32,738 bases of DNA from an uncultured Clostridia bacterium (GTDB lineage: Bacteria > Bacillota > Clostridia > Lachnospirales > Bianqueaceae): the NCBI GenBank assembly GCA_947570515.1, contig CANOUM010000003.1:1-32738 (forward strand), read 5' to 3'. The translations under genes were made by a program, and so were the position numbers. The notes under the pieces were generated by a model. The model had not been told where the DNA came from and did no database searches. It saw nothing but the letters and a program-made list of their open reading frames with translations. The first letter of the stretch is position 1. Each line of letters opens with the position of its first letter. Of the stretch, positions 22,641-30,661 are shown piece after piece.

Positions 22641-22868
22641 TTATAACAATGTGATAAGCCAAATGACAAGAGCAAGGCCGCCTAGGAAGGCGGCGGCGAT
22701 GAGCAGAGCCGCCTTGAGGGCTGCCAGTGCATAAAGGCGGCGTTCTTTAGGCGTGAAGGCAGGAAGCTCCTTAGGAGCATGAGAAGAAGCTGGTTTTTCT
22801 TGAGTGGGAAGCATAGAGGCGATTACGCGTCCGTCATCATCCTCATACTGCTTTTTAATTCGTGTCAT
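22641..22868 (-). CDS. Small C-terminal membrane-anchor protein, last gene of the opp operon
   Basis: I do not recognise this 75-residue product. It has an acidic/basic N-terminus (RIKKQYEDDDGRVIASM), a Pro/Ala-rich middle, and one C-terminal membrane segment (about 50-74, Ala/Leu-rich ending IWLITLL). The ATG at 22868 overlaps the last 14 bases of oppF in another frame, and no ribosome binding site is seen, so translation is probably by coupling. The shape suggests a small tail-anchored accessory of the transporter, but this is inference. Confidence 0.65.
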   Translation of the reverse strand: MTRIKKQYEDDDGRVIASMLPTQEKPASSHAPKELPAFTPKERRLYALAALKAALLIAAAFLGGLALVIWLITLL

Positions 22869-23868
22869 GGGTATCAAATCGGTGGCATACCACATAATGG
22901 CCTGCCTCGACCTCGTGCTGGGCGGGGACTTCTGTTTTGCAGCGCTCAGTTGCATAAGGACAGCGTGTGTGGAATTTGCAGCCGGACGGAGGATTGGCAG
23001 GAGAAGGGATGGAACCCTGGAGCACCATTCGGTTCATTTTAGCATTCGGATCAGGAATGGGAATGGCAGAAAAAAGCGCCTTGGTATAAGGATGAAGAGG
23101 AGAGCGAAAGATATCTTTGGTGTCGCCGTATTCCACAAGGCTGCCCAGATACATAACACCCACCGTATCGGAGATATGCTCTACAACAGACAGATCATGC
23201 GAGATAAACAGATAGGTCAAGGCGTGCTTTTCCTGGAGATCCTTAAGCAGATTGATGATTTGTGCTTGGATCGATACATCAAGTGCAGAAACGGGTTCAT
23301 CACATACGATAAATTCGGGATCCAGCGCTAATGCACGGGCAATGCAGATGCGCTGGCGCTGACCTCCGGAAAACTCGTGCGGATACCGCTCTTTGTGAAA
23401 TGGCTGCAGGCCGCATTGATCCATGACGTGATCAATATATTCTTCCAGCTGTTTTTTGGGAACCAATTGATGTTCCCGTACGGCCTCGCTGATGATTTCT
23501 CCAATGGGAAGACGAGGAGAAAGGCTGGAAAAGGGATCCTGAAAAATCATTTGCATTTTAGGCCGCAAAGCACGCATCTGTTTGGCAGACAGATCATATA
23601 CCTCCTGACCATTAAACAGTACTTCTCCACCGGTCTTTTCCCCGGACAGGCGGAGAATAACGCGTCCGGCAGTGGTCTTGCCGCATCCGGATTCGCCCAC
23701 AAGCCCCATGGTAGTGCCGCGCTTCAGACGAAAGGTTACGCCGTCCACAGCCTTTACCTGTCCGATGGTTTTGCTTACCATGCCGCCTTTAATGGGGAAG
23801 TATTTCTTTAAATCTTTGACTTCTAAAATATAGGGAGAAGCAGTTGCTTTATCGGGACTCATTTTCAT
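22855..23868 (-). CDS. oppF: Oligopeptide ABC transporter ATP-binding protein OppF
   Basis: The 337-residue ATPase drives peptide import with OppD. It shows Walker A GESGCGKTT, a Q-loop, the ABC signature FSGGQRQR, Walker B IVCDEPVSALD, and the C-terminal oligo_HPY region with cysteines in GCKFHTRCPYATERC, typical of OppF/DppF. The ATG at 23868 overlaps the end of oppD by 20 bases; GGAGGT is about 10 bases upstream. The stop is overlapped by a small membrane protein gene. Confidence 0.96.
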   Translation of the reverse strand: MKMSPDKATASPYILEVKDLKKYFPIKGGMVSKTIGQVKAVDGVTFRLKRGTTMGLVGESGCGKTTAGRVILRLSGEKTGGEVLFNGQEVYDLSAKQMRALRPKMQMIFQDPFSSLSPRLPIGEIISEAVREHQLVPKKQLEEYIDHVMDQCGLQPFHKERYPHEFSGGQRQRICIARALALDPEFIVCDEPVSALDVSIQAQIINLLKDLQEKHALTYLFISHDLSVVEHISDTVGVMYLGSLVEYGDTKDIFRSPLHPYTKALFSAIPIPDPNAKMNRMVLQGSIPSPANPPSGCKFHTRCPYATERCKTEVPAQHEVEAGHYVVCHRFDTHDTN

Positions 23869-25036
23869 CGGCTATGACCTCCTTTGAAGCATTTTGGACA
23901 GCGCTATAACGATAACAGCTGACTTTGTGAGTCGGAGAAAGGCTGATCTCACAGGGGTATTCCCCGCTGCAGCTTGGGATTTGCTGTTCGCAGCGATCGC
24001 GGAAATAACAGTAATTCGGCATGTTGATCGGATTGGGAACCTTGCCGGGAATGCAATAGAGCCGGTCGATTGCTTTGCCAACCACGGGCTTAGAGGCCAT
24101 AAGGCCAATTGTATAAGGGTGGGAAGGGTGCTCAAAGATTTCCTGTACCGTGCCCTTTTCTACGACGCGTCCGGCATACATAACGACTACATAATCCGCC
24201 ATTTCTGCGATTACACCCAGATCATGAGTGATGAGCATGATGGAGGAATTGATTTTATCTTTTAATTCACGCAGCAAATCTAAAATTTGAGCCTGAATCG
24301 TTACATCCAGAGCGGTTGTAGGCTCATCCGCAATGATAATTTTAGGGTTGCAGGCGAGAGCCATGGCAATCATAACACGCTGGCGCATACCGCCGGAAAG
24401 CTCGTGCGGGAACATCTCGTATACTCCCTCGCTGTTTGCAATGCCTACCGTCTTTAAAAGCTCGATGGTGCGTTTTTTAACATCAGCCTTTGTATAGGTC
24501 TCATCAGCGCTGTGATGAAGCGCGATGACCTCATCGACCTGATTACCGATGCGAAATACGGGGTTGAGCGATGTCATAGGCTCCTGAAAAATCATAGACA
24601 TATAATTGCCGCGCAAACGCTGCATCTGATCCATGGGTGTCTTGGTGATATCATAGGCTTTATCTCCTAGATTAAGACGGATGGAACCTTCCACAATTTG
24701 TCCCTGAGGACGCTGCAAAAGCTGCATGAGCGACAGACTGGTAACAGACTTGCCGCACCCGGATTCGCCTACGATCCCTACCGTTTTACCAATGGGGATA
24801 TCGAATGTTACGCCATCAACTGATTTTACAGTGCCGGAATCGGTGAAAAAATAGGTGTGGAGATTGTCAAATTCAACGGCATTTTCGGGATTGTGCATCT
24901 GCGTTAGATAGTCATTTTCAGGGACATTCCTGCGTTTATACCGTTTCTCCAGCTCATTGGTAATGCGCCTGTTGGCCTTGGCAATATGCCGGGCCTCCTT
25001 TGCGGTCAGATAGCCTTCCGCATGTTTTTTCGCCAT
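23849..25036 (-). CDS. oppD: Oligopeptide ABC transporter ATP-binding protein OppD, with N-terminal extension
   Basis: The 395-residue ATPase has Walker A GESGCGKS with K96, signature LSGGMRQR, Walker B IIIADEPTTALD and the oligo_HPY tail with YCYFRDRCEQQIPSC, whose cysteines bind an iron-sulfur cluster in some DppD homologues. The Walker Lys is about 45 residues later than usual because of a basic, helical N-terminal extension (residues 1-50, KEARHIAKANRRITNELEK). The ATG at 25036 follows GGAGG by 8 bases; a TTG two codons upstream is less likely. The gene starts 14 bases after oppC. Confidence 0.96.
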   Translation of the reverse strand: MAKKHAEGYLTAKEARHIAKANRRITNELEKRYKRRNVPENDYLTQMHNPENAVEFDNLHTYFFTDSGTVKSVDGVTFDIPIGKTVGIVGESGCGKSVTSLSLMQLLQRPQGQIVEGSIRLNLGDKAYDITKTPMDQMQRLRGNYMSMIFQEPMTSLNPVFRIGNQVDEVIALHHSADETYTKADVKKRTIELLKTVGIANSEGVYEMFPHELSGGMRQRVMIAMALACNPKIIIADEPTTALDVTIQAQILDLLRELKDKINSSIMLITHDLGVIAEMADYVVVMYAGRVVEKGTVQEIFEHPSHPYTIGLMASKPVVGKAIDRLYCIPGKVPNPINMPNYCYFRDRCEQQIPSCSGEYPCEISLSPTHKVSCYRYSAVQNASKEVIADENESR

Positions 25037-25050
25037 ATTCAATACCTCCT

Positions 25051-26559
25051 TTATCGTTTCATTCTGGGATCAAACGCGTCTCGCAGACCATCACCCACAA
25101 AGTTAAATCCGAGTACGGTGATCAGCAGACAGATGCCAGCCGGGATCCAGATAAACCAGTAGTTCGTCATGACAAAGGCGTTGTTTACATCTGTAATAAT
25201 ATTGCCCCATGAGGCGAAAGGAAATTTAACGCCTAATCCTAAAAACGAGAGCGTAGCCTCCGTCAAAATGGTGGAGCCAAGGCTCATGGTACAGGTTACG
25301 ATCAGCTGCGGAATGACATTGGGAATCAAATGACGGAAAATACGTTTGGAAACCCGGATACCGCAGGCTTCTGCCGCTGTCATAAACTCCTGTTCGCGCA
25401 GCGAAAGAATCTGTCCGCGCACAAGCCGCGCAATGGAAGGCCAGCTCAAAAAACCGAGGATCAGCATCAAAAAGAGCATACGAAGCTTAGGATCTACCTG
25501 CATGTTATCCATAGCCGCTCCGATAATGATCAAAAGCGGTGTGGAGGGAATGCAGTAAAAAATATCAACAATTCGCATAATCAGATTATCAACCCAGCGT
25601 CCAAAATAACCGGCGATGCCGCCCAAAAGCACGCCCAGAAAGGCGGCGATCAAGACAACAATGAATCCGATCATCAGAGATACGCGGCCGCCGTACATCA
25701 AACGCGTCAGCATATCCATGCCGTTGCGGTCAGTTCCCAGAGGATGTGCCTTAGAGGGGAGGCTATAACCGTCGTATACATAAGTTTCGGTGGACTGCGA
25801 TACAGACCAGCTATTGGTATCAGCCTTATAGGTGATCAGATAGTCAGATTGCTTGCCGCTTTCATCGGTATAGACGAATTCGCTGCTTTCATCATCAATA
25901 GCCTTTTCCAGTGATTCTTTAAAATCTCTGGTGATATTTACGCCATTTTCTTGAGCTTGCACGACAAAGCGGCTGATATATCCGATCACGGCGGAGCCGT
26001 CAAGAATGTTGCCGGCGTCATCCAGACCGTATTCTTTGCCGTCTGCAGTAAAGAGGGTCTGGCCATTCGCGTAAGCCATTAGCGCCGCGCGCTTTGTGGA
26101 AAAAGAGAGAGCTTCGGATTCGCTGTTGACGATGTCTTTGAAAGCGATAGCAAGAGGGGAACCGTCGAGAAATATGGTGTATAGGTCAGGCCCTTCGGCA
26201 GTGATTTGATAGGACGTGTCTTTGTAGGTGAAGGAGTCGGCTTTTTTGCTGAGCGCCAGGAGGAATTGGGCCTGCAGGATGGAGCTGAATTCCTGTCCTT
26301 CGGCGGCTGCATAGCGGAAATCGTCGTTTCGGACAACGCCGACATATTCTTTGTTCATCTGGGTATAGGTGTAAAACTGCTCGTCTTCGCCATAAGGGGT
26401 GAGTAAGCCGCCTAAAAAAGAGAAGATAAACATGGAGAGCAGTAGAATGAGGCCGATAACGGCCAGACGGTTGCGAAAAAACCGTTTGACAACAAGGGCG
26501 CCGGGAGATAGGGATTTGACACGGCGATCGTCATTTAGGGAAAGCTGATGTGTTTCCAT
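25051..26559 (-). CDS. oppC: Oligopeptide ABC transporter permease OppC with large extracytoplasmic insertion
   Basis: The 502-residue permease is about 200 residues longer than usual. The first membrane segment (about 29-51) is normal, and the conserved HPLGTDRNGMD motif, normally near residue 75, is at H272. Between them lies a hydrophilic domain outside the membrane, with repeated YxDxS-like strands. The remaining five membrane segments and the EAA loop (EACGIRVSKRIFRHLIPNV) are canonical. AAAGGAGGT precedes the ATG at 26559, 15 bases after oppB. The insertion may contact the enlarged OppA. Confidence 0.95.
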   Translation of the reverse strand: METHQLSLNDDRRVKSLSPGALVVKRFFRNRLAVIGLILLLSMFIFSFLGGLLTPYGEDEQFYTYTQMNKEYVGVVRNDDFRYAAAEGQEFSSILQAQFLLALSKKADSFTYKDTSYQITAEGPDLYTIFLDGSPLAIAFKDIVNSESEALSFSTKRAALMAYANGQTLFTADGKEYGLDDAGNILDGSAVIGYISRFVVQAQENGVNITRDFKESLEKAIDDESSEFVYTDESGKQSDYLITYKADTNSWSVSQSTETYVYDGYSLPSKAHPLGTDRNGMDMLTRLMYGGRVSLMIGFIVVLIAAFLGVLLGGIAGYFGRWVDNLIMRIVDIFYCIPSTPLLIIIGAAMDNMQVDPKLRMLFLMLILGFLSWPSIARLVRGQILSLREQEFMTAAEACGIRVSKRIFRHLIPNVIPQLIVTCTMSLGSTILTEATLSFLGLGVKFPFASWGNIITDVNNAFVMTNYWFIWIPAGICLLITVLGFNFVGDGLRDAFDPRMKR

Positions 26560-26574
26560 GAGATACCTCCTTTC

Positions 26575-27561
26575 TTATGCGATGCGTACGCGTGGATCCA
26601 CCACGGCGTAGAGGATGTCAGAAATAAAGTTGCCTGCCAAGGTGAGAATGGCGAGGAAGGTCATGTAGAACATGGAAAAAGGAATATCGCCGGCGAGCAT
26701 GGCCTGATAGGAAGTCCAGCCGATGCCGGGGATTGAAAAGAGCGTCTCGGTGATGAGCGCGCCGGAAAAAAGGCCGGGAAGAGAACCGCCAATGATGGTG
26801 ACGAGCGGGATCAGGGTGTTGCGAAATGCGTGATGATAAATAACCTTTTTTTCAGATAATCCTTTGGCACGTGCTGTACGGATGTAGTCGGAGTTTAAGA
26901 CCTCCAGCATGTTGGTACGGGTGTAGCGCATCAATGAGCCAACTGATACGATGACCAGAGTGAGAATGGGAAGTACCAGGTGATTGGCCTTATCCCAGAA
27001 CTGTCCCCAGCTGCTTAACTGCGCATAGTCTCGTCCGACCAGACCGTAAAGATCAAACCAGCCAAGCTTGACAGAAAATCCTAGTTTGAGAAGTGTGGCA
27101 AAGAAAAAGGTGGGCAAAGAGATGCCGACCAAGGCGCCGGCGGTAATGAAGTAATCTGTTTTAGAATATTGCTTAGTGGCCGCCACGATGCCAAGGGGTA
27201 TGGCGATTACAAGCTCTAAAATAAAGCTGATAGCACCCATGGTAAACGAGAGCCAGATGACTTCTTTGAATTTGTCAAGAACGGGAACGGTATATTTCCA
27301 GCTGTCCCCGAAGTTGCCGGCAAGTGCGTCCCCGAGCCATGTAAAATAACCGGGGATCAGATTTTTATCTAGTCCGTAAGCGGCGTTTAACTGGGCTATC
27401 CATTCTTCAAAGGGTTTGGCGCCGGGCGCCTGGGCGAGCTGCATGGCCATGTTTTCGACAAAGGAGCCGGGAAGGCTACGCATAAGCGCATAGATGATAA
27501 AGGTTACGCAAAACAGAATGAGGATGGAAAGAAATAACCGTTGAATGATAAATTTGCGCAT
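26575..27561 (-). CDS. oppB: Oligopeptide ABC transporter permease OppB
   Basis: The 328-residue protein has six membrane segments and the family N-terminus FIIQRLFLSILILFCVTFI. The EAA loop is ARAKGLSEKKVIYHHAFRN, which contacts OppD/OppF. It forms the channel with OppC. AGGAGGA precedes the ATG at 27561. It is separated from oppA by 96 bases containing a hairpin and from oppC by 15 bases. Confidence 0.96.
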   Translation of the reverse strand: MRKFIIQRLFLSILILFCVTFIIYALMRSLPGSFVENMAMQLAQAPGAKPFEEWIAQLNAAYGLDKNLIPGYFTWLGDALAGNFGDSWKYTVPVLDKFKEVIWLSFTMGAISFILELVIAIPLGIVAATKQYSKTDYFITAGALVGISLPTFFFATLLKLGFSVKLGWFDLYGLVGRDYAQLSSWGQFWDKANHLVLPILTLVIVSVGSLMRYTRTNMLEVLNSDYIRTARAKGLSEKKVIYHHAFRNTLIPLVTIIGGSLPGLFSGALITETLFSIPGIGWTSYQAMLAGDIPFSMFYMTFLAILTLAGNFISDILYAVVDPRVRIA

Positions 27562-27595
27562 AAAGCTTCCTCCTGTTTGACAGATTATGATACAG

Positions 27596-27634
27596 AAAGC
27601 CCGAAAGATGGCAATTAGCCGATCCTCGGGCTTC
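27596..27634 (-). terminator. Intercistronic hairpin between oppA and oppB
   Basis: AAGCCCGA (27597-27604) and TCGGGCTT (27626-27633) form an 8-pair stem with a 21-base loop, followed on the minus strand by TTTC only. The T run is poor, so partial termination or protection of the oppA message, giving excess binding protein, is more likely than full termination. Confidence 0.6.
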
Positions 27635-27657
27635 GTAGCTAATATAGATGAGTAGCG

Positions 27658-29937
27658 TTAGTTCATCTTCAGAGTTTGAATTTCGCTCATCCAGCTCCAG
27701 TAAGGAGTCATGTCAGGCGTCAGAGAGCTGATGTCGACACGTTCGGTGGAGAAGATATAGCATTCGCTTCTCTGGTAAATCGGGATTTCTACAGCCCAGT
27801 CCATGACGATTTCCATGGCGGCCTTATAGAGTCCTTTACGATAGGTCTGATCAGTAGACTGACGGGCTGAAGTGATGAGTTCATCCAGATCCTCATCGAA
27901 GATCCGATAGTAGTTGGTAGATCCGAGGCTGTGGTAAATCTGATACATATCGGGATCAGGTGTTGCGCCCCAAGCAGCGACCCAGATATCGGCTACGCCG
28001 GACTGATAGGTCTGGTAAAGCTCGGCGGCAGTAGCGATGTCGTTGATGGATAGCGTAAAACCGATTTTGGCAAGCGCATCGGATGCGTTTTTCAGCAGAA
28101 GGAAAGAGGGATGCGATCCGTTGCCGTTAGCGCCGATGTTCACCTGATATTCTAATTTAGCTCCTGCGGGAGCGGCTGTCAGTTTGCCGTTTTCTACGGT
28201 ATAGCCGGCTGCTTCAAAAAAGCTTAAAGCAGCATCCAGAGCAGCCTGATAGCGTTCTTCGGCGGACATGCCGTCGGTGTAGATGGCTTTGCCGCTGGCA
28301 TCAACAGAATAAGCAACCTGATATCCATCGTCGGTTACCTGAGGAGCTGCCCATGAAGTGCTGGAAATCGGATAGTTAATGACGGAAGCCGTGTCGCCAT
28401 AATAAGAATCGATTCCTTCTGCACGATAGGCAGAGATGACGGTAGCGATGGCCTTACGCAGTGCGCGGGAGGCCTCTGAATTGGGCTCGCCGCCGACGTT
28501 GACATTGTCGGCGCTCATGGCTATATAGCCGTAGCCTAAAAAGTCATAAAGCTTAATGGTCACGACGTCGCCCTCGAGAGCGTCAGAGCCGCCGTTGTAT
28601 TCGGCGATCTGGTCGCGTACATCGGTAGAATAAGAAGGATCTCCGATATCGATGGTACCGGCCTGGATACCTACAACTTTGTCATCCTCCAGCGTTTCGA
28701 GGAGGTTTAAATGAGCAATAGCCGGAGCACCTTGATAATAAGAAGGATTAGCATCTAAATAAACTGTACCATTTGAATAGTTGTTGAACGTATATGCGCC
28801 GGCGCCTAAGGGCTTAGTGGTTTTGGCGCGTACACTGGAGAGATCGCCTTTATCAAAGCCAAAGGAATGGCCTTCATAATCATACTTGCTTTCATCGCCG
28901 TAGTAGTGAAGAGGAGCGATGGGCAGAGCTAAGGAGTACACCATGTTGGCGGCAATTTCAGTTGCAACAATGCGCAGGCTATAATCGCCGGTACGCTGGA
29001 TTCCTTCGATATAGGAAGCGGAATTTCCGGTGGAAACGCCGATGGTAGAATATTCATATACTTCTTCGGGAATGAGATCAGATAATGCAGAACCGGCGCT
29101 TTCGCCTTCGATGGAGGCAAAGTTCCAGCCATAGGCATCACCGATAGCCATGAAGAAATCCTCTGCGGTAGCATCACTTGCCAGACCTTCGAAGCCCCAG
29201 TTAGCAGCGGCGGCGGCTACATCACCCTCGGCGTTGTAGCCCTCAGCAGCACAGTAATCTACGATTTCCTGAGCGAATTTAGCGCCGCCCTCTTCGACAG
29301 CCTTCCAAAAGGCTTTTTGCTGCTCTTCGGTCCAGTTGCTGAAATCGGTATTTTCTTTGCCGGCGGCCGCCAGAAGAACGGAAAGAGTGGACATGCCGCT
29401 GCGGTATTGATCCATGCCTAAAATCGGCTGGCTGTAAAGCGTGGTGGATCCGTCGTAGGTGGGATCGGCCAGTACATACATGGTGAAGATGACGTCATCG
29501 ATATCAACGGGGGTTCCGTCGGAAAACTGCAGATCGTCTCTTAAAGTGAAATCATAGTATACGGTACCATCCTCGTTCTCAGTAATCGTAAGGTCGGAAG
29601 TGCCGGTGTAATGATAATCGGTACCGTTGTAAGGGCGGGTCTCGCCTTCGATTCCCTTTTCAACAATAGCGCCGACACGGTCGGTGCCTAACAATGAGAT
29701 CTGCGTCAGGCTAACAATGTTATTGTCTTCGGCGCTTTGTGCAAAGAAAGGGGAGAATTTTCCCTCGAAATGGTTGCTGGCGGCAACCAGGGTTTTGTCT
29801 TCTTTGTTGTCGGCACCTGCGTTGGCGGTCTGGGTATCGGAGGACTGATCATCTCCGGATTTACCACATGCAGCCAAAAGTCCGATGCACATCGTCAGTG
29901 CTAACAATAGTGCAAGTAATCGTTTTGGATTCTTCAT
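27658..29937 (-). CDS. oppA: Oligopeptide-binding lipoprotein OppA (SBP_bac_5), enlarged
   Basis: The 759-residue protein has a lipoprotein signal with lipobox LLAAC (C24), a Ser/Asp-rich linker and a family 5 solute-binding fold, recognised by the FTLRDDLQFSDGTPVDIDDVIFTM segment read in short pieces (LRDDLQFSDGTPVD near 130). Normal members have 520-600 residues; here an acidic, helical insertion (about 160-290, with WTEEQQKAFWKAVEEGG) adds most of the excess. It delivers peptides to OppBC. AAGGAGGA precedes the ATG, and a strong promoter lies 110 bases upstream. It is the first gene of the operon. Confidence 0.95.
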   Translation of the reverse strand: MKNPKRLLALLLALTMCIGLLAACGKSGDDQSSDTQTANAGADNKEDKTLVAASNHFEGKFSPFFAQSAEDNNIVSLTQISLLGTDRVGAIVEKGIEGETRPYNGTDYHYTGTSDLTITENEDGTVYYDFTLRDDLQFSDGTPVDIDDVIFTMYVLADPTYDGSTTLYSQPILGMDQYRSGMSTLSVLLAAAGKENTDFSNWTEEQQKAFWKAVEEGGAKFAQEIVDYCAAEGYNAEGDVAAAAANWGFEGLASDATAEDFFMAIGDAYGWNFASIEGESAGSALSDLIPEEVYEYSTIGVSTGNSASYIEGIQRTGDYSLRIVATEIAANMVYSLALPIAPLHYYGDESKYDYEGHSFGFDKGDLSSVRAKTTKPLGAGAYTFNNYSNGTVYLDANPSYYQGAPAIAHLNLLETLEDDKVVGIQAGTIDIGDPSYSTDVRDQIAEYNGGSDALEGDVVTIKLYDFLGYGYIAMSADNVNVGGEPNSEASRALRKAIATVISAYRAEGIDSYYGDTASVINYPISSTSWAAPQVTDDGYQVAYSVDASGKAIYTDGMSAEERYQAALDAALSFFEAAGYTVENGKLTAAPAGAKLEYQVNIGANGNGSHPSFLLLKNASDALAKIGFTLSINDIATAAELYQTYQSGVADIWVAAWGATPDPDMYQIYHSLGSTNYYRIFDEDLDELITSARQSTDQTYRKGLYKAAMEIVMDWAVEIPIYQRSECYIFSTERVDISSLTPDMTPYWSWMSEIQTLKMN

Positions 29938-30050
29938 TTTGAAATCCTCCTTCTGGAAAAATATAGAGAATTAAACGGGTTAAAATCTCCCGGTGTTCTT
30001 AAAAATGAAAGTTTTTGAATCTTAAAAATCATCTTTTGATTTTGAATGAT

Positions 30051-30079
30051 ATTTTACTTGCAACAAAGTGTTTTGTCAA
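30051..30079 (-). promoter_or_regulatory. opp operon promoter
   Basis: Minus-strand TTGACA (30074-30079) and TAAAAT (30051-30056) are 17 bases apart. The leader of about 105 bases is AT-rich, with a weak AATCA/TGATT hairpin followed by T residues and no recognised riboswitch. Confidence 0.82.
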
Positions 30080-30124
30080 TGCACGCTTGTGTGCAATATG
30101 CGGACGCTTGAAAAGAGAATTTGT

Positions 30125-30658
30125 TTATTTTGACCATTGCATTTGGCGAATGAGGCGTTTGCTCCAAAAAGCAGCAATGAGAAAGAAGATCAGTGTGAAA
30201 AAGAACCAAAAGATGCTGGAATGCTCTGTCTGATATATGGCTAGATAGATGAGTTCCCCTGTGAGTAAAAATATGCTGCAGATTACGCTTAGGATGATCC
30301 ATGTAGGAAACTTAGGAACGCAGGACAGATAGATATATTCACGAAGTGGAGTTCCGCCGGCTGTTAGACGGCCGAGCATCCAGCCCAAACGGATGATACA
30401 AATGAGCAGTGCGGCATAGGGGAGGATGACATAAATTGAGCTTTGCATGCCATTTACCGGCAGACAGCCGGCGATGATGACGGCCGCAAGCATGGCGGCA
30501 TAGAGAGCCCAAAGCTGAACAAGAGCCTGTTTTAGGCTCTTGTTCTTTGAAGTATATGAATATAGGGCACCCTTATAAGCATATGCACCGTCAGCCGTTT
30601 GGTGAAAGTCATTTAAATAGCTTTTGCGGCTGTGCCGCCGGGGTGATGTGTGTTTCAT
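30125..30658 (-). CDS. Four-segment membrane protein of unknown function
   Basis: The 177-residue protein has a basic N-terminus of about 45 residues and four membrane segments (about 47-66, 74-93, 115-135, 145-165). It ends with a basic tail (KRLIRQMQWSK). I recognise no family. The ATG at 30658 is 3 bases after the oligoendopeptidase stop, with only a poor GGGGAT site, so coupling is likely. Its place between a peptidase and a peptide importer suggests a role in peptide use or the envelope, but nothing in the sequence shows it. Confidence 0.75.
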   Translation of the reverse strand: MKHTSPRRHSRKSYLNDFHQTADGAYAYKGALYSYTSKNKSLKQALVQLWALYAAMLAAVIIAGCLPVNGMQSSIYVILPYAALLICIIRLGWMLGRLTAGGTPLREYIYLSCVPKFPTWIILSVICSIFLLTGELIYLAIYQTEHSSIFWFFFTLIFFLIAAFWSKRLIRQMQWSK

Positions 30659-30661
30659 GGC

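Noticed and set aside
29938..30050. Riboswitch in the oppA leader
   Set aside because: Only a 5-pair AT-rich hairpin is visible and no conserved aptamer pattern is recognised.
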